Assembly (NCBI RefSeq): GCF_004332155.1
Contig: NZ_SJDV01000005.1
Coordinates: 16,237 to 80,236, forward strand
DNA from: Gramella sp. KN1008
GTDB lineage: Bacteria; Bacteroidota; Bacteroidia; Flavobacteriales; Flavobacteriaceae
Direction of reading: 5' to 3'
DNA length: 64,000 nt
This document shows positions 44,644-53,969 of this stretch, in pieces. The first letter of the stretch is position 1, and every line of letters starts with the position of its first letter. A program made the translations under genes and the position numbers. The notes under the pieces were generated by a model, which made no database searches, was not told the DNA's origin, and worked only from the letters and a program-made list of their open reading frames with translations.

Positions 44644-45795
44644 ATGAAAAAAATTACATTCTTTCTGATAGGGGCAATCATACTTGCCGATTTCTCCATG
44701 TTTGCCCAGGAGCAACGAGACAGGGTTATCACCACAGCAGTTCCTTTTTTATTGGTAGCTGCCGATGCCAGAGCGGCGGGACTGGGAGATCAGGGGGTTG
44801 CGACTTCACCAGATGCTTATTCACAACAATGGAACCCGGCAAAATATGCTTTCTATGAATATAAAAACGGTGCAGGAGTAGGTTATACTCCTTACCTAAG
44901 CCGAATAGTTAATGATATTTTTCTGGGGGGTCTTAGTTATGTGCAAAAGCTTAATGATAGAAGTGCATTTGCTGGTAGCCTGAGGTATTTTAGTATTGGA
45001 TCAATAGAAATACGAGACTCTTTTGAACAGATTCAACCTCTTATTGCTAATCCCAACTCCTTTACATTAGACCTTTCATATTCACTTAAACTGAGTGAAG
45101 ATTTTTCAATGGCTGTAGCCGGGAGATATTTAAGATCTGATTTGGATACCGGCGGTAATGATGATGTGGCGGGGTCTACTTTTGGAGTGGATGTGGCTGC
45201 TTACTATCAAAGTAAACAAATAACCTACAGTTCTTTTGACGGTAGATGGAGATTGGGTGCGAATATTTCCAATATAGGGCCTAAAATTAAATATGACGAT
45301 GCCGGCCAGGAAAACTTTATACCCACCAATCTGAGCCTGGGTGGTGGTTTTGATTTTATTTTTGATGCAGAAAATAAATTAGGGACTTATCTTGAGTTCA
45401 ATAAATTACTGGTTCCTACACCTCAGGATTTTAATGGTGATGGAGAGATTAATAATTTGGATGATGAAATTTATAATGATATAGGTTCCATAGAGGGGAT
45501 TTTTAAATCTTTCGGTGATGCGCCCGATGGCCTTTCGGAAGAAATGAAAGAGATCACCGTGGCTTTGGGTGCCGAATATTGGTATCAGGATAAATTTTCG
45601 CTCAGGGCAGGATATTTCAATGAAAGTGAAGAAAAGGGCTTTAGAAGGTTCTTCTCTTTAGGAGCAGGTTTCGCTTATGAATCTGTAATAATTGATGCAT
45701 CCTATTTATTTTCAACCTCTTCTGTTCCAAGTCCGCTGGAGGGAACGCTTCGATTTGGTTTAAGTTTTAATTTTGGTGATAATTTCAGCAATTAA
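44644..45795 (+). CDS. porV: Type IX secretion outer-membrane protein PorV
   Basis: PorV (LptO) is the outer-membrane beta-barrel shuttle that carries type IX substrates from the translocon to the PorU sortase. A signal peptide (about 1-21, ending MFAQ) is followed by the family's TTAVPFLLVAADARAAGLGD and YSQQWNPAKYAF, a FadL-like barrel with alternating strands, a polar DFNGDGEINNLDD loop, and C-terminal GTLRFGLSFNFGDNF. Length (383) matches the family. Its usual partner gene porU is absent immediately upstream. The cytidine deaminase gene follows 82 bases later, as also described for flavobacteria. Confidence 0.95.
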   Translation: MKKITFFLIGAIILADFSMFAQEQRDRVITTAVPFLLVAADARAAGLGDQGVATSPDAYSQQWNPAKYAFYEYKNGAGVGYTPYLSRIVNDIFLGGLSYVQKLNDRSAFAGSLRYFSIGSIEIRDSFEQIQPLIANPNSFTLDLSYSLKLSEDFSMAVAGRYLRSDLDTGGNDDVAGSTFGVDVAAYYQSKQITYSSFDGRWRLGANISNIGPKIKYDDAGQENFIPTNLSLGGGFDFIFDAENKLGTYLEFNKLLVPTPQDFNGDGEINNLDDEIYNDIGSIEGIFKSFGDAPDGLSEEMKEITVALGAEYWYQDKFSLRAGYFNESEEKGFRRFFSLGAGFAYESVIIDASYLFSTSSVPSPLEGTLRFGLSFNFGDNFSN

Positions 45796-45877
45796 ACAGT
45801 TCTAAATTCTTAAAACTCTCTTATTAAGGTTTGAAACCGCTATGGTTTCTCTTACCTTGCCTTTCCAATAGAAATAT

Positions 45878-46360
45878 ATGAAGCCACTTACAATTACTTC
45901 CCGGCTGGAAGTTTATGATACACCGGAAGAGCTTCCGGAGGATGTACAGCGATTAATGGAAACCGCCGCTGAAGCACGAGAAGCTGCATATGCTCCTTAT
46001 TCGAGTTTTAAAGTTGGCGCAGCCATATTGCTGGAGAATAAGGAAGTGATAATTGGTAGTAACCAGGAAAACGCTTCTTATCCCTCAGGCTTATGCGCCG
46101 AAAGAACCGCGGTGTATGCTGCAGGTGCCAAATATCCGGATGTTCCCATTCTTAAGGTGGTGATAACTGCCAGATCTATGAGGCATCAGGTGGTTTCTCC
46201 TGTGCCGCCATGCGGGGCGTGCCGGCAGGCGCTGGTAGAATATGAAGTGAAACAGGATAGCCCGATGGAAGTCTATTTTATGGGTGAGACAGGAAAGGTT
46301 GTTAAAGCAGATTCAGTAAAGGATTTGCTGCCTCTTGTTTTTGATAATTCCTGCCTATAA
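45878..46360 (+). CDS. cdd: Cytidine deaminase
   Basis: Cdd converts cytidine and deoxycytidine to uridine and deoxyuridine in pyrimidine salvage. The zinc site is complete: Cys73 with catalytic Glu75 in CAERTA, and Cys112/Cys115 in PCGACRQ. YAPYSSFKVGAA (about 38-49) and NQENASYP are the substrate-binding segments. Length (160) is that of the homotetrameric type. It stands between porV and pdhA; a tandem pair of promoter elements after its stop indicates that pdhA has its own transcription start. Confidence 0.95.
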   Translation: MKPLTITSRLEVYDTPEELPEDVQRLMETAAEAREAAYAPYSSFKVGAAILLENKEVIIGSNQENASYPSGLCAERTAVYAAGAKYPDVPILKVVITARSMRHQVVSPVPPCGACRQALVEYEVKQDSPMEVYFMGETGKVVKADSVKDLLPLVFDNSCL

Positions 46361-46368
46361 GGTTTTCG

Positions 46369-46418
46369 TATTTTTGCCAGAAAACAGTTTTCGTTTCTTA
46401 TTGAAAATAGTATTTTTG
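46369..46418 (+). promoter_or_regulatory. Two tandem -7 elements before pdhA
   Basis: TATTTTTG occurs twice, at 46369-46376 and 46411-46418, both exact matches to TAnnTTTG. TTG at 46341-46343 is 25 bases before the first; the second has no clear -33 partner. The ATG is at 46469. Confidence 0.5.
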
Positions 46419-46468
46419 TTATCCGCTTGGCAAAACCAATCTGTCTGGCCTTAAAATATAGATTTTAA

Positions 46469-47470
46469 ATGAAGAAAATAACAAAAGCCACCTACTTGAA
46501 GTGGTACGAGGAGATGCTGTTCTGGCGCAAATTCGAAGATAAACTTGCGCAGGTTTATATCCAACAGAAAGTTAGAGGATTTTTACATTTATATAACGGG
46601 CAGGAAGCCATTTTGGCAGGAGCACTGCATGTAATGGACCTTGAAAAGGACCGTATGATCACGGCTTATCGTAACCATGTTCAGCCAATCGGGATGGGAG
46701 TTGATCCAAAACGAGTAATGGCCGAGCTTTATGGAAAAGGTACCGGGACCTCTCAGGGGCTTGGTGGTTCCATGCATATATTTTCAAAAGAGCATAGATT
46801 CTATGGTGGTCATGGGATCGTGGGAGGACAGATCCCTCTTGGAGCCGGGATCGCTTTTGCAGATAAATATCACAAAAGAGATTCGGTAACCTTAACTTTT
46901 ATGGGTGATGGTGCTGTAAGACAGGGTTCTCTTCATGAAACTCTTAATATGGCGGTAAACTGGAATCTTCCGGTTGTTTTCTGTGTTGAGAATAATGGTT
47001 ATGCTATGGGTACTTCAGTGGCACGTACCTCTAAGGACCCTGAAATATGGAAATTAGGTAAAGGCTATGAAATGCCTTGCGGACCTGTAGATGCTATGAA
47101 TCCCGTGAAGGTGGCCGAAGCATTTGACGAGGCGATCAAAAGAGCGAGAAAAGGTGATGGTCCTACTTTCCTTGAACTGAAAACATATCGATACAGAGGT
47201 CACTCTATGAGTGATGCCCAAAAGTACAGAACCAAGGAAGAAGTGGCAGAATATCAGAAGCTGGATCCAATTACTCAGGTTCTGGATGTTATTAAGGAGA
47301 AGAAGTACGCTTCAGAAAAAGAAATTAAGGAGATAAATAAAAGGGTTAAAGACAGGGTTGCAGAATGTGAGAAATTCGCAGATGAATCTGATTTCCCTGA
47401 AAAAAGCGTAATGTACGATGTGGTTTACGAACAGGAGGATTATCCTTTCCTATCACATAAATTAGATTAG
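46469..47470 (+). CDS. pdhA: Pyruvate dehydrogenase E1 component, alpha subunit
   Basis: PdhA is the thiamine-diphosphate-binding half of E1, which decarboxylates pyruvate and reductively acetylates lipoyl-E2. The ThDP signature GDGAVRQG...ENN covers about residues 146-176 (GDG at 146-148, NN at 175-176). Other elements are HLYNGQEAI, TAYRNHVQPIGMG, GGSMHIFS, GHGIVGGQIP and the phosphorylation-loop region TYRYRGHSMSDAQKYR. Length (333) suits a separate alpha subunit. pdhC begins three bases after the stop, but no beta subunit or E3 gene is nearby. Confidence 0.95.
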   Translation: MKKITKATYLKWYEEMLFWRKFEDKLAQVYIQQKVRGFLHLYNGQEAILAGALHVMDLEKDRMITAYRNHVQPIGMGVDPKRVMAELYGKGTGTSQGLGGSMHIFSKEHRFYGGHGIVGGQIPLGAGIAFADKYHKRDSVTLTFMGDGAVRQGSLHETLNMAVNWNLPVVFCVENNGYAMGTSVARTSKDPEIWKLGKGYEMPCGPVDAMNPVKVAEAFDEAIKRARKGDGPTFLELKTYRYRGHSMSDAQKYRTKEEVAEYQKLDPITQVLDVIKEKKYASEKEIKEINKRVKDRVAECEKFADESDFPEKSVMYDVVYEQEDYPFLSHKLD

Positions 47471-47473
47471 ACT

Positions 47474-49117
47474 ATGGCAGAAGTTATCAAAATGCCACGT
47501 TTGAGCGATACCATGGAAGAAGGTACGGTTGCAAAGTGGCTTAAACAAAAAGGAGACAAGGTAGAAGAAGGAGATATTCTTGCCGAGATCGAAACCGATA
47601 AGGCAACGATGGAATTCGAATCCTTTTATGAAGGAACTTTGCTTCATATTGGTATTGAAGAAGGTGATGGTGCACCAGTTGATGCCCTTCTTGCCATAAT
47701 TGGAGAAGAGGGAGAAGATATTTCAGATCTTTTGGATGGCGGAGCTGATGATTCTGCTGAGAAAAAAGAGGATAAAAAAGAAGAGTCTGAGAAGGAAGAA
47801 TCTAAAGAGGATTCTGATTCTGACGAAGAAGATAATGATGGAGAGATTCCTGAAGGTGTAGAGATCATCAAGATGCCTCGTCTTAGTGATACCATGGAAG
47901 AAGGTACCGTGGCCAGCTGGCTGAAGCAGGAAGGTGATAAAGTGGAGGAAGGAGATATACTTGCCGAGATCGAGACCGATAAGGCTACTATGGAATTCGA
48001 ATCCTTCTATGAGGGTACACTTCTGAAAATTGGTATTCAGGAGGGTGAATCGGCCAAGGTAGATAGTCTTCTTGCTATTATAGGTCCTGAAGGAACCGAT
48101 GTTTCCAAGATCGATGTGTCCGGAGGATCTTCTAAAAAAGCGAAGAAATCGGAATCTAAGGAAGATAAGAAAGACGATACTAAAGAGCAGAAAGAGGAAA
48201 CCGGGTCTCAGGCCGAAGGAAAAGACGGTGGAAGGATATTCGCTTCTCCTTTAGCGAAAAAGATGGCTGAGGATAAAGGTATAGACCTTGCTGATGTAAA
48301 AGGCTCTGGTGAGAACGGAAGGATCGTTAAGAAAGACATCGAAAACTTCAAAGGAGCAGAAAAACCTGCTGCTAAAGAGGCTGAAAAGGCCGAAGAGACT
48401 ACGGCTTCTTTGCAGCCGTACGTTCCTGCGGGAGAAGAGAGCTTCGAGGAGCGCAAGAATTCGCAAATGCGTAAGATTATTGCCAAACGACTTGGTGAAT
48501 CCAAATTCACGGCGCCACATTATTATCTCACCATAGAGGTGGATATGGCAAACGCAATGGCTTCGCGTAAACATATCAATGAGATGCCAGATGTTAAGGT
48601 GTCTTTTAATGATATGGTGATAAAGGCTTCAGCTATGGCACTTAGAAAGCATCCTCAGGTAAACAGTCAGTGGACCGGAGATACGATGAAGCTTGCCAAG
48701 CATATCCATATGGGGGTTGCAGTGGCGGTTGAAGAAGGACTCGTGGTTCCTGTTCTGAAATTTGCAGACCAGATGTCGCTTACTCAAATTGGAGGCAATG
48801 TGAAGGACCTTGCCGGTAAGGCGCGAAATAAAAAGATTCAACCTTCTGAAATGGAAGGTAGTACCTTTACGGTATCTAATCTTGGAATGTTTGGGATTGT
48901 TGAGTTTACAAGTATTATAAACCAGCCTAACTCGGCTATCCTTTCAGTAGGAACTATCGTGGAAAAACCGGTAGTAAGGAACGGTGAGATCGTGGTAGGT
49001 CATACTATGAAGCTTACACTTGCTTGTGATCATCGTACAGTAGATGGGGCAACTGGAGCTGCATTCCTGCAAACATTAAAAACCTATCTTGAGAATCCGG
49101 TAACCATGCTGGCATAA
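47474..49117 (+). CDS. pdhC: Pyruvate dehydrogenase E2, dihydrolipoamide acetyltransferase
   Basis: This 547-residue E2 has two N-terminal lipoyl domains, with lipoylated Lys43 and Lys170 in the identical motif IETDKATMEFES. They are joined by a Glu/Ser/Lys/Asp-rich linker (about 90-130), followed by a second charged linker, a peripheral-subunit-binding domain (ASPLAKKMAEDKGIDLADV, GSGENGRIVKKDIE, about 255-292) and the acetyltransferase core, ending with the active-site DHRTVDG near residue 522. It forms the core of the pyruvate dehydrogenase complex with PdhA, PdhB and Lpd. The two lipoyl domains are very similar in sequence, so one arose from the other by duplication. A terminator follows. 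Confidence 0.95.
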   Translation: MAEVIKMPRLSDTMEEGTVAKWLKQKGDKVEEGDILAEIETDKATMEFESFYEGTLLHIGIEEGDGAPVDALLAIIGEEGEDISDLLDGGADDSAEKKEDKKEESEKEESKEDSDSDEEDNDGEIPEGVEIIKMPRLSDTMEEGTVASWLKQEGDKVEEGDILAEIETDKATMEFESFYEGTLLKIGIQEGESAKVDSLLAIIGPEGTDVSKIDVSGGSSKKAKKSESKEDKKDDTKEQKEETGSQAEGKDGGRIFASPLAKKMAEDKGIDLADVKGSGENGRIVKKDIENFKGAEKPAAKEAEKAEETTASLQPYVPAGEESFEERKNSQMRKIIAKRLGESKFTAPHYYLTIEVDMANAMASRKHINEMPDVKVSFNDMVIKASAMALRKHPQVNSQWTGDTMKLAKHIHMGVAVAVEEGLVVPVLKFADQMSLTQIGGNVKDLAGKARNKKIQPSEMEGSTFTVSNLGMFGIVEFTSIINQPNSAILSVGTIVEKPVVRNGEIVVGHTMKLTLACDHRTVDGATGAAFLQTLKTYLENPVTMLA

Positions 49118-49141
49118 TCAAGATATCTGATAAATATTTCG

Positions 49142-49168
49142 AATCCCGCCTAATCGCGGGATTTTTTT
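49142..49168 (+). terminator. Rho-independent terminator after pdhC
   Basis: AATCCCGC (49142-49149) pairs with GCGGGATT (49156-49163) around a six-base loop and a run of T follows. It sits just before the M28 peptidase ATG at 49181. Confidence 0.85.
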
Positions 49169-49180
49169 ATCTTTAGCAGT

Positions 49181-50149
49181 ATGAGAAAAAAATTGCATTT
49201 ACCGGTTTTAGCCGGATTCTTCATGATGATTCTTTCATCTCTTCCTGTTGGTGCCCAGAGGGCTCAGCATCCCGAAATTGAAATTTCCCGAAATACGATC
49301 CGAGAGGCCATGGAATACCTGGCTTCAGATGAACTTGCAGGCCGGAATACGGGTTCTGAAGAGATTGATATGGCTGCCAGTTTTATTGAAGGTAAATTCA
49401 ACGAATTCGGTTTGAAGCCTTATTTCAAAACATACCGTGACAGTTTTGCTATAGGTGAGCTTCAGGCATATAATATAGTAGGAGTAGCAGAGGGGATCGA
49501 TGAGGAGCTTAAAGATGAGTTTATAATTATAGGTGCTCATTACGATCATGTGGGGAAGATTAAATCGGTAAATGGAGATGAGATTGCCAATGGAGCAAAT
49601 GATAATGCTTCAGGTACAGTTGGGGTCATGGAACTTGCTAAATATTTTGGTGTCCTCAGAGAGAATAAACGTAGTGTAATGTTTGTTCTGTTCTCCGGAG
49701 AAGAAAAAGGGCTCAGGGGCTCTAAGCATCTGGCAGCAAAACTTAAGAAAGATGGTATTGATCTGTATGCTATGGTGAATCTGGAAATGATAGGAGTTCC
49801 CATGAAGGATAAAGATTATCTTGCTTATGTGACCGGATATGAGAACTCTAATCTTGCAAAAAAGTTCAATGAATATTCCTATGAAGAGAATGTTCTGGGA
49901 TTTTTTCCCCAGGCTAAACAGCTCAACCTTTTCAAAAGAAGTGATAATTATCCTTTCTACCAGGAATTTAAAGTGCCCGCTCAAACCATTTGTACCTTTG
50001 ATTTTTCGAATTATCCCTATTACCACCACGTAGATGATGAGGTGGGCCTCATGGATTATGAACATATGGCAAATCTCGTGGAAAATCTTCTGCCAGGACT
50101 TATGAAAATGTCTACAACTGAAATAAAAGAAATAAAACTGACTGAGTAA
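49181..50149 (+). CDS. Secreted M28-family metallopeptidase
   Basis: This 322-residue protein has a signal peptide (about 1-25, ending VGAQ) and a zinc aminopeptidase (M28) domain. The metal and catalytic residues can be placed in order: His and Asp in GAHYDHVG, bridging Asp in GANDNASG, catalytic Glu pair in SGEEKGLRGS, the later NLEMIG, and the last His in YYHHVDDE. It would trim peptides in the periplasm or outside. It starts a run of five same-strand genes; its TAA overlaps the next ATG (TAATG), so translation is coupled. Confidence 0.92.
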   Translation: MRKKLHLPVLAGFFMMILSSLPVGAQRAQHPEIEISRNTIREAMEYLASDELAGRNTGSEEIDMAASFIEGKFNEFGLKPYFKTYRDSFAIGELQAYNIVGVAEGIDEELKDEFIIIGAHYDHVGKIKSVNGDEIANGANDNASGTVGVMELAKYFGVLRENKRSVMFVLFSGEEKGLRGSKHLAAKLKKDGIDLYAMVNLEMIGVPMKDKDYLAYVTGYENSNLAKKFNEYSYEENVLGFFPQAKQLNLFKRSDNYPFYQEFKVPAQTICTFDFSNYPYYHHVDDEVGLMDYEHMANLVENLLPGLMKMSTTEIKEIKLTE

Positions 50150-50832
50150 TGAAGAATGTCGTAATTACAGGAACGAGTAGGGGAATAGGCTTTGAAATGG
50201 TCTCGCTCTTTTCAGAAATGGGGCATAATGTGCTTGCCTTATCACGAAATAAGAAACCCGTAAAAGATAGAAAACTGGCAAATGTAAATTCCTTTTCCTT
50301 TGATATTACGGACGAGGACAGTCATTTAAGAGCCATAAAGTTTATTGAAGACAACTGGAATTCTAAAGTGGATATCCTGATTAATAATGCAGGAGCCCTT
50401 TTAAACAAGGCTTTTGGAGAAACCACCTCAAATGACTTCAGGGCGATTTATGAAGTGAATGTTATTGGGGTGGCTGCTGTTAGCCGTAAACTCCTTCCTT
50501 TTATGAGCAAGGATTCACATGTGGTGAATATAAGCAGTATGGGAGGTATTCAGGGAAGTTTGAAGTTTCCGGGCCTTGCCGCCTATAGTTCCAGTAAGGG
50601 AGCTCTTTTAACCCTAACCGAATTACTCGCGGAAGAATATAAAGAAACAGGCCCTTCTTTTAATGCTCTTGCACTTGGCGCGGTACAGACCGAAATGCTT
50701 GAAGAAGCATTTCCCGGATATAAGGCCCCGGTTACAGCCGAAGAGATGGCTGAATATATAGTTGATTTTAGTCTTAAAGGACATAAGCTTTATAACGGAA
50801 AAATCATGCAGGTTTCGAATAGTACTCCCTAA
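50149..50832 (+). CDS. Short-chain dehydrogenase/reductase
   Basis: This 227-residue cytoplasmic oxidoreductase has the NAD(P)-binding TGTSRGIG at residues 7-14, the structural NNAGALLNK, and the catalytic Tyr146-x3-Lys150 (YSSSK) preceded by NISSMGG. It is short for a classical SDR. The substrate is not known. It shares a base with the end of the M28 peptidase gene and is followed three bases later by the SprT-like gene. Confidence 0.9.
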   Translation: MKNVVITGTSRGIGFEMVSLFSEMGHNVLALSRNKKPVKDRKLANVNSFSFDITDEDSHLRAIKFIEDNWNSKVDILINNAGALLNKAFGETTSNDFRAIYEVNVIGVAAVSRKLLPFMSKDSHVVNISSMGGIQGSLKFPGLAAYSSSKGALLTLTELLAEEYKETGPSFNALALGAVQTEMLEEAFPGYKAPVTAEEMAEYIVDFSLKGHKLYNGKIMQVSNSTP

Positions 50833-50835
50833 CGA

Positions 50836-51435
50836 ATGAAGGATATTCTTAAAAAATATTTACCAGTAAATTCGGTGGAGCCGGTGTCTGCACTTATTAA
50901 AATGAATGGGGTTCATTTAAAGATCGTAAACGAACGCGTGACACGGCATGGGGATTATAGAAGAATGCCTGACGGTTCCCAGCAAATCACCATTAATGCC
51001 AACCTTAATAAATATAGATTCCTCATAACCACTATTCATGAAATTGCACATTTAGTGGCATTTCAGAAATACGGCAGGCATATAAAGCCACATGGTGATG
51101 AATGGAAACACTGTTTCAGGAGTTTGATGCTGCCGTTCATAAGGCCCGAAATATTTCCGAATTCTCTGCTTCCTTTGATCGCGAATCACTTCAGGAATCC
51201 CAGGGCAAGCAGTGATACCGATGCCAGATTATCTGTCGCTTTAAAAGAATTTGATCCTCAGAATGATAAAAACTATATTTTTGAAATCCCTTTTGGTAGT
51301 CTGTTCAAGATACATAATGGGAAAACATTTAAAAAGGGAGCCAGGAAGATCAAGCGTTATGAATGCCTGGAAGTAGATACTGGCAAGATCTATCTGTTTC
51401 AGCCAAACGCTGAGGTACATTTATTAAAGATTTGA
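50836..51435 (+). CDS. SprT-like metalloprotease-domain protein
   Basis: This 199-residue protein has the zinc-protease core HEIAH at residues 68-72, within ITTIHEIAHLVAFQKYGRH, followed by PHGDEWKHCF, where the third ligand would lie. The C-terminal half (KTFKKGARKIKRYECLE) is basic, as in SprT-like proteins of Bacteroidota. SprT/SPRTN proteins cut proteins crosslinked to DNA in other organisms, but for this subfamily the role is not shown. It starts three bases after the SDR stop and ends four bases before manC, in the same operon. Confidence 0.88.
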   Translation: MKDILKKYLPVNSVEPVSALIKMNGVHLKIVNERVTRHGDYRRMPDGSQQITINANLNKYRFLITTIHEIAHLVAFQKYGRHIKPHGDEWKHCFRSLMLPFIRPEIFPNSLLPLIANHFRNPRASSDTDARLSVALKEFDPQNDKNYIFEIPFGSLFKIHNGKTFKKGARKIKRYECLEVDTGKIYLFQPNAEVHLLKI

Positions 51436-51439
51436 GTCT

Positions 51440-52528
51440 ATGATTGGAAAGAAAAAGGATAATTATTATGCGATATTAATGGCTGGTGGAGTGGGATCCA
51501 GGTTCTGGCCTTCCAGCAAAGCTTCCAGTCCCAAGCAGTTTATCGATATTCTGGGTGTTGGCGAAACCCTTTTCCAAACCACTTTCAAGAGATTGTCCAG
51601 GCTAATTCCTATTGAAAATATCTATGTGCTTACCAACGAAAAGTATGTTGAAGTGATAAAGGAGCAGGTTCCCAAGATAAAGGATGAGCAAATTGTTCCT
51701 GAACCGGATATGAGGAATACAGCTCCCAGTATTCTGCTTGGCGCCATGAAGATTTTTAAAAAGGATTCCAGTGCAATTACGCTGGTAGCTCCAAGTGATC
51801 ACTGGATTAAAGATGAGGATGAATTTTTGGAGACTATTCAGTTGGCCTTTGAAAAAGCAGCAGAAGGTAATCGACTTCTTACTTTGGGAATAGAGCCGGA
51901 CTCACCTAACACTGGATATGGATATATAAAATATAATAAGGCGGAAAAGTCTACTATTAAAAAGGTTGAAAAATTTACTGAAAAACCAAATCTTTCACGT
52001 GCTAAAAAGTTTATCGAGGCTGGTAATTATGCCTGGAACGCCGGTATTTTTATCTGGAGTGCGGGTTTTATAATAGAAAATTTCAAAGAACATCTTCCAG
52101 ATATGTATGCTCTTTTCAAAAAAGGTGAAGAAGTTTGGAATACCAGGCAAGAGAAGGAGTTTCTTGAAAAGAACTATGGAAAGGCCAGTAACATCTCTAT
52201 AGATTACGGGATCATGGAAAAGGCTGATTCGGTTTATGTAATGCCTGTGGATTTTAGCTGGAACGACCTTGGGACCTGGACTTCTGTTCAGAGCGAATTG
52301 CCTTCTGATGAGAATGGAAATACCCTTGTAAATACAAGGTTGCACAGTAAAAATGCCAGCGGAAATATTATTTCAAGCAATAAAAAGATCGTGGCCCTTA
52401 TGGATATTTCAGATTATATAATCGTTGAAGATAAAGAGGTGCTGATGATAGTTCCAAAATCAAAGGAACAGGAGATCAAAAAATTAAGGGAAGAGGTGAT
52501 GGAGAAATTTGGAGAAGAACTCGGGTAA
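51440..52528 (+). CDS. manC: Mannose-1-phosphate guanylyltransferase
   Basis: This 362-residue enzyme makes GDP-mannose from mannose-1-P and GTP, for mannose- and fucose-containing surface polysaccharides. The nucleotidyltransferase signature GGVGSRFWPSS begins at residue 16 (MAGGVGSRFWP), followed by SPKQF. Other elements are EPDMRNTAPS, APSDHWI, PNTGYGYI, EKFTEKP, and YAWNAGIFIWS with DFSWNDLGTW. It has no C-terminal phosphomannose isomerase domain. It is fourth of the five-gene run, with the DUF389 start a few bases after its stop. Confidence 0.92.
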   Translation: MIGKKKDNYYAILMAGGVGSRFWPSSKASSPKQFIDILGVGETLFQTTFKRLSRLIPIENIYVLTNEKYVEVIKEQVPKIKDEQIVPEPDMRNTAPSILLGAMKIFKKDSSAITLVAPSDHWIKDEDEFLETIQLAFEKAAEGNRLLTLGIEPDSPNTGYGYIKYNKAEKSTIKKVEKFTEKPNLSRAKKFIEAGNYAWNAGIFIWSAGFIIENFKEHLPDMYALFKKGEEVWNTRQEKEFLEKNYGKASNISIDYGIMEKADSVYVMPVDFSWNDLGTWTSVQSELPSDENGNTLVNTRLHSKNASGNIISSNKKIVALMDISDYIIVEDKEVLMIVPKSKEQEIKKLREEVMEKFGEELG

Positions 52529-52532
52529 AAAT

Positions 52533-53969
52533 ATGGCAGAAACAAATAACAATAAAAATGCTTCTAATGCTAATTCAGACAGGGATAACCTGGCCGAAGA
52601 TGCCAAACAGATGCGTGATCACGCAAGAAGCTTTTTTAGTCGCTTGCTGGATATAAGACCAGATACCGACCGGGAATCGACTCTTGAGGCGGTTCAAAAA
52701 GATATATCATTTAAAGGCCATAATGCCTGGATTCTGATATTTTCCATTTTTGTAGCTTCCATAGGCCTTAATGTTAGTAGTACGGCAGTGGTAATAGGCG
52801 CCATGCTTATCTCTCCGCTTATGGGGCCTATTGTGGGTGTAGGGATGGCCGTTGCCATCAATGATGTGGATACCCTTAGAAGGTCCTTTGTTAACCTTGG
52901 GATTATGGTTGGCCTAAGTGTACTCACCGCTACCGTATATTTCTTTATTTCTCCGGTCAAGAATGAAACCCCAGAGCTGGTGGCCCGTACCTATCCTACT
53001 ATTCTGGATGTGTTGGTAGCCATTTTTGGTGGTCTTGCTCTAATAGTCGCCAAGACAAAAAAAGGAACTATTGCCAGCGTGATTCTGGGGGTTGCCATAG
53101 CAACCGCCCTTATGCCTCCATTATGTACGGTAGGATATGGAATTGCAACTGCGAAATGGCAGTTCGCCCTTGGAGCACTTTACTTATTCTCAATTAATGC
53201 GGTCTTCATTGCCCTTTCCACTTTTGTAGTCGCAAAACTGCTAGGGTTTCCATTGGTAAGATATGCTAATAGCCGAAGACGTCGGAAAATTGCCCAGGTA
53301 GCCTCTACCATTGCAATTATTGTGATGATCCCCAGTGTAATCCTTTTTGTGAATCTGTTAAGACAACAGGTTTTTGAAAGTAAGGCAGATGAGTTCTTCG
53401 ATGAAACCGTTCAGTATGCCGGGGCCGAAACGATAAAGGCAACCAGGGACTATAAGACCAGAACACTGGAAGTATATTTAATAGGTAACCAGGTTCCGCA
53501 AGGTACTATCGAGACTTGGGAGCAGCGAATGAGGGAAATTGAAGCACTAAAAGAATCTCAGCTCATCGTGCACCAGGGAAAGGACCAGACCCAGGATATA
53601 AATCGCCTGTCTACGGAGCTTAGAAGTGGGATCCTGGAGGATCTCTATGTAAAGAATCAGGAGGTACTTGAAAATAAAGATAAGCGAATTGGACTTCTGG
53701 AAACCGAACTGGCCAAATACAGAGGTGATCAATTCTCCTTTTCAGATCTTAGCCGGGAAGCCAAGATCAATTATGAGAATATTGAAGAAATAGGATATTC
53801 TAATTTGATTACTACCAATTTCCAGAAGCAGGATACTATTCCAACTTTTACAGTAACCTGGAATTCCGACTTAAGAAATTCTGAGTTAAAAGAACAGCAA
53901 CAAAAATTTGAGAGCTGGATGAAAGTTCGATTAAAACTTGATACGATTGCTATTAAGAATGTAAGGTGA
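52533..53969 (+). CDS. DUF389 membrane protein
   Basis: This 478-residue protein has about six hydrophobic segments between residues 65 and 280 (including LIFSIFVASIGLNVSSTAVVIGA (shortened here), GAMLISPLMGPIVG, VLGVAIATALMPPLC). The VVIGAMLISPLMGPI segment is the hallmark of DUF389. After the last helix (IAIIVMIPSVILFVNLL) comes a soluble region of about 190 residues with a Glu/Lys-rich probable coiled coil (LENKDKRIGLLETELAKY). The start at 52533 avoids the 20-base overlap with manC that the ATG at 52509 would cause. The function of DUF389 is unknown. Its TGA abuts the stop of the convergent MlaF gene with no spacing. Confidence 0.88.
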   Translation: MAETNNNKNASNANSDRDNLAEDAKQMRDHARSFFSRLLDIRPDTDRESTLEAVQKDISFKGHNAWILIFSIFVASIGLNVSSTAVVIGAMLISPLMGPIVGVGMAVAINDVDTLRRSFVNLGIMVGLSVLTATVYFFISPVKNETPELVARTYPTILDVLVAIFGGLALIVAKTKKGTIASVILGVAIATALMPPLCTVGYGIATAKWQFALGALYLFSINAVFIALSTFVVAKLLGFPLVRYANSRRRRKIAQVASTIAIIVMIPSVILFVNLLRQQVFESKADEFFDETVQYAGAETIKATRDYKTRTLEVYLIGNQVPQGTIETWEQRMREIEALKESQLIVHQGKDQTQDINRLSTELRSGILEDLYVKNQEVLENKDKRIGLLETELAKYRGDQFSFSDLSREAKINYENIEEIGYSNLITTNFQKQDTIPTFTVTWNSDLRNSELKEQQQKFESWMKVRLKLDTIAIKNVR

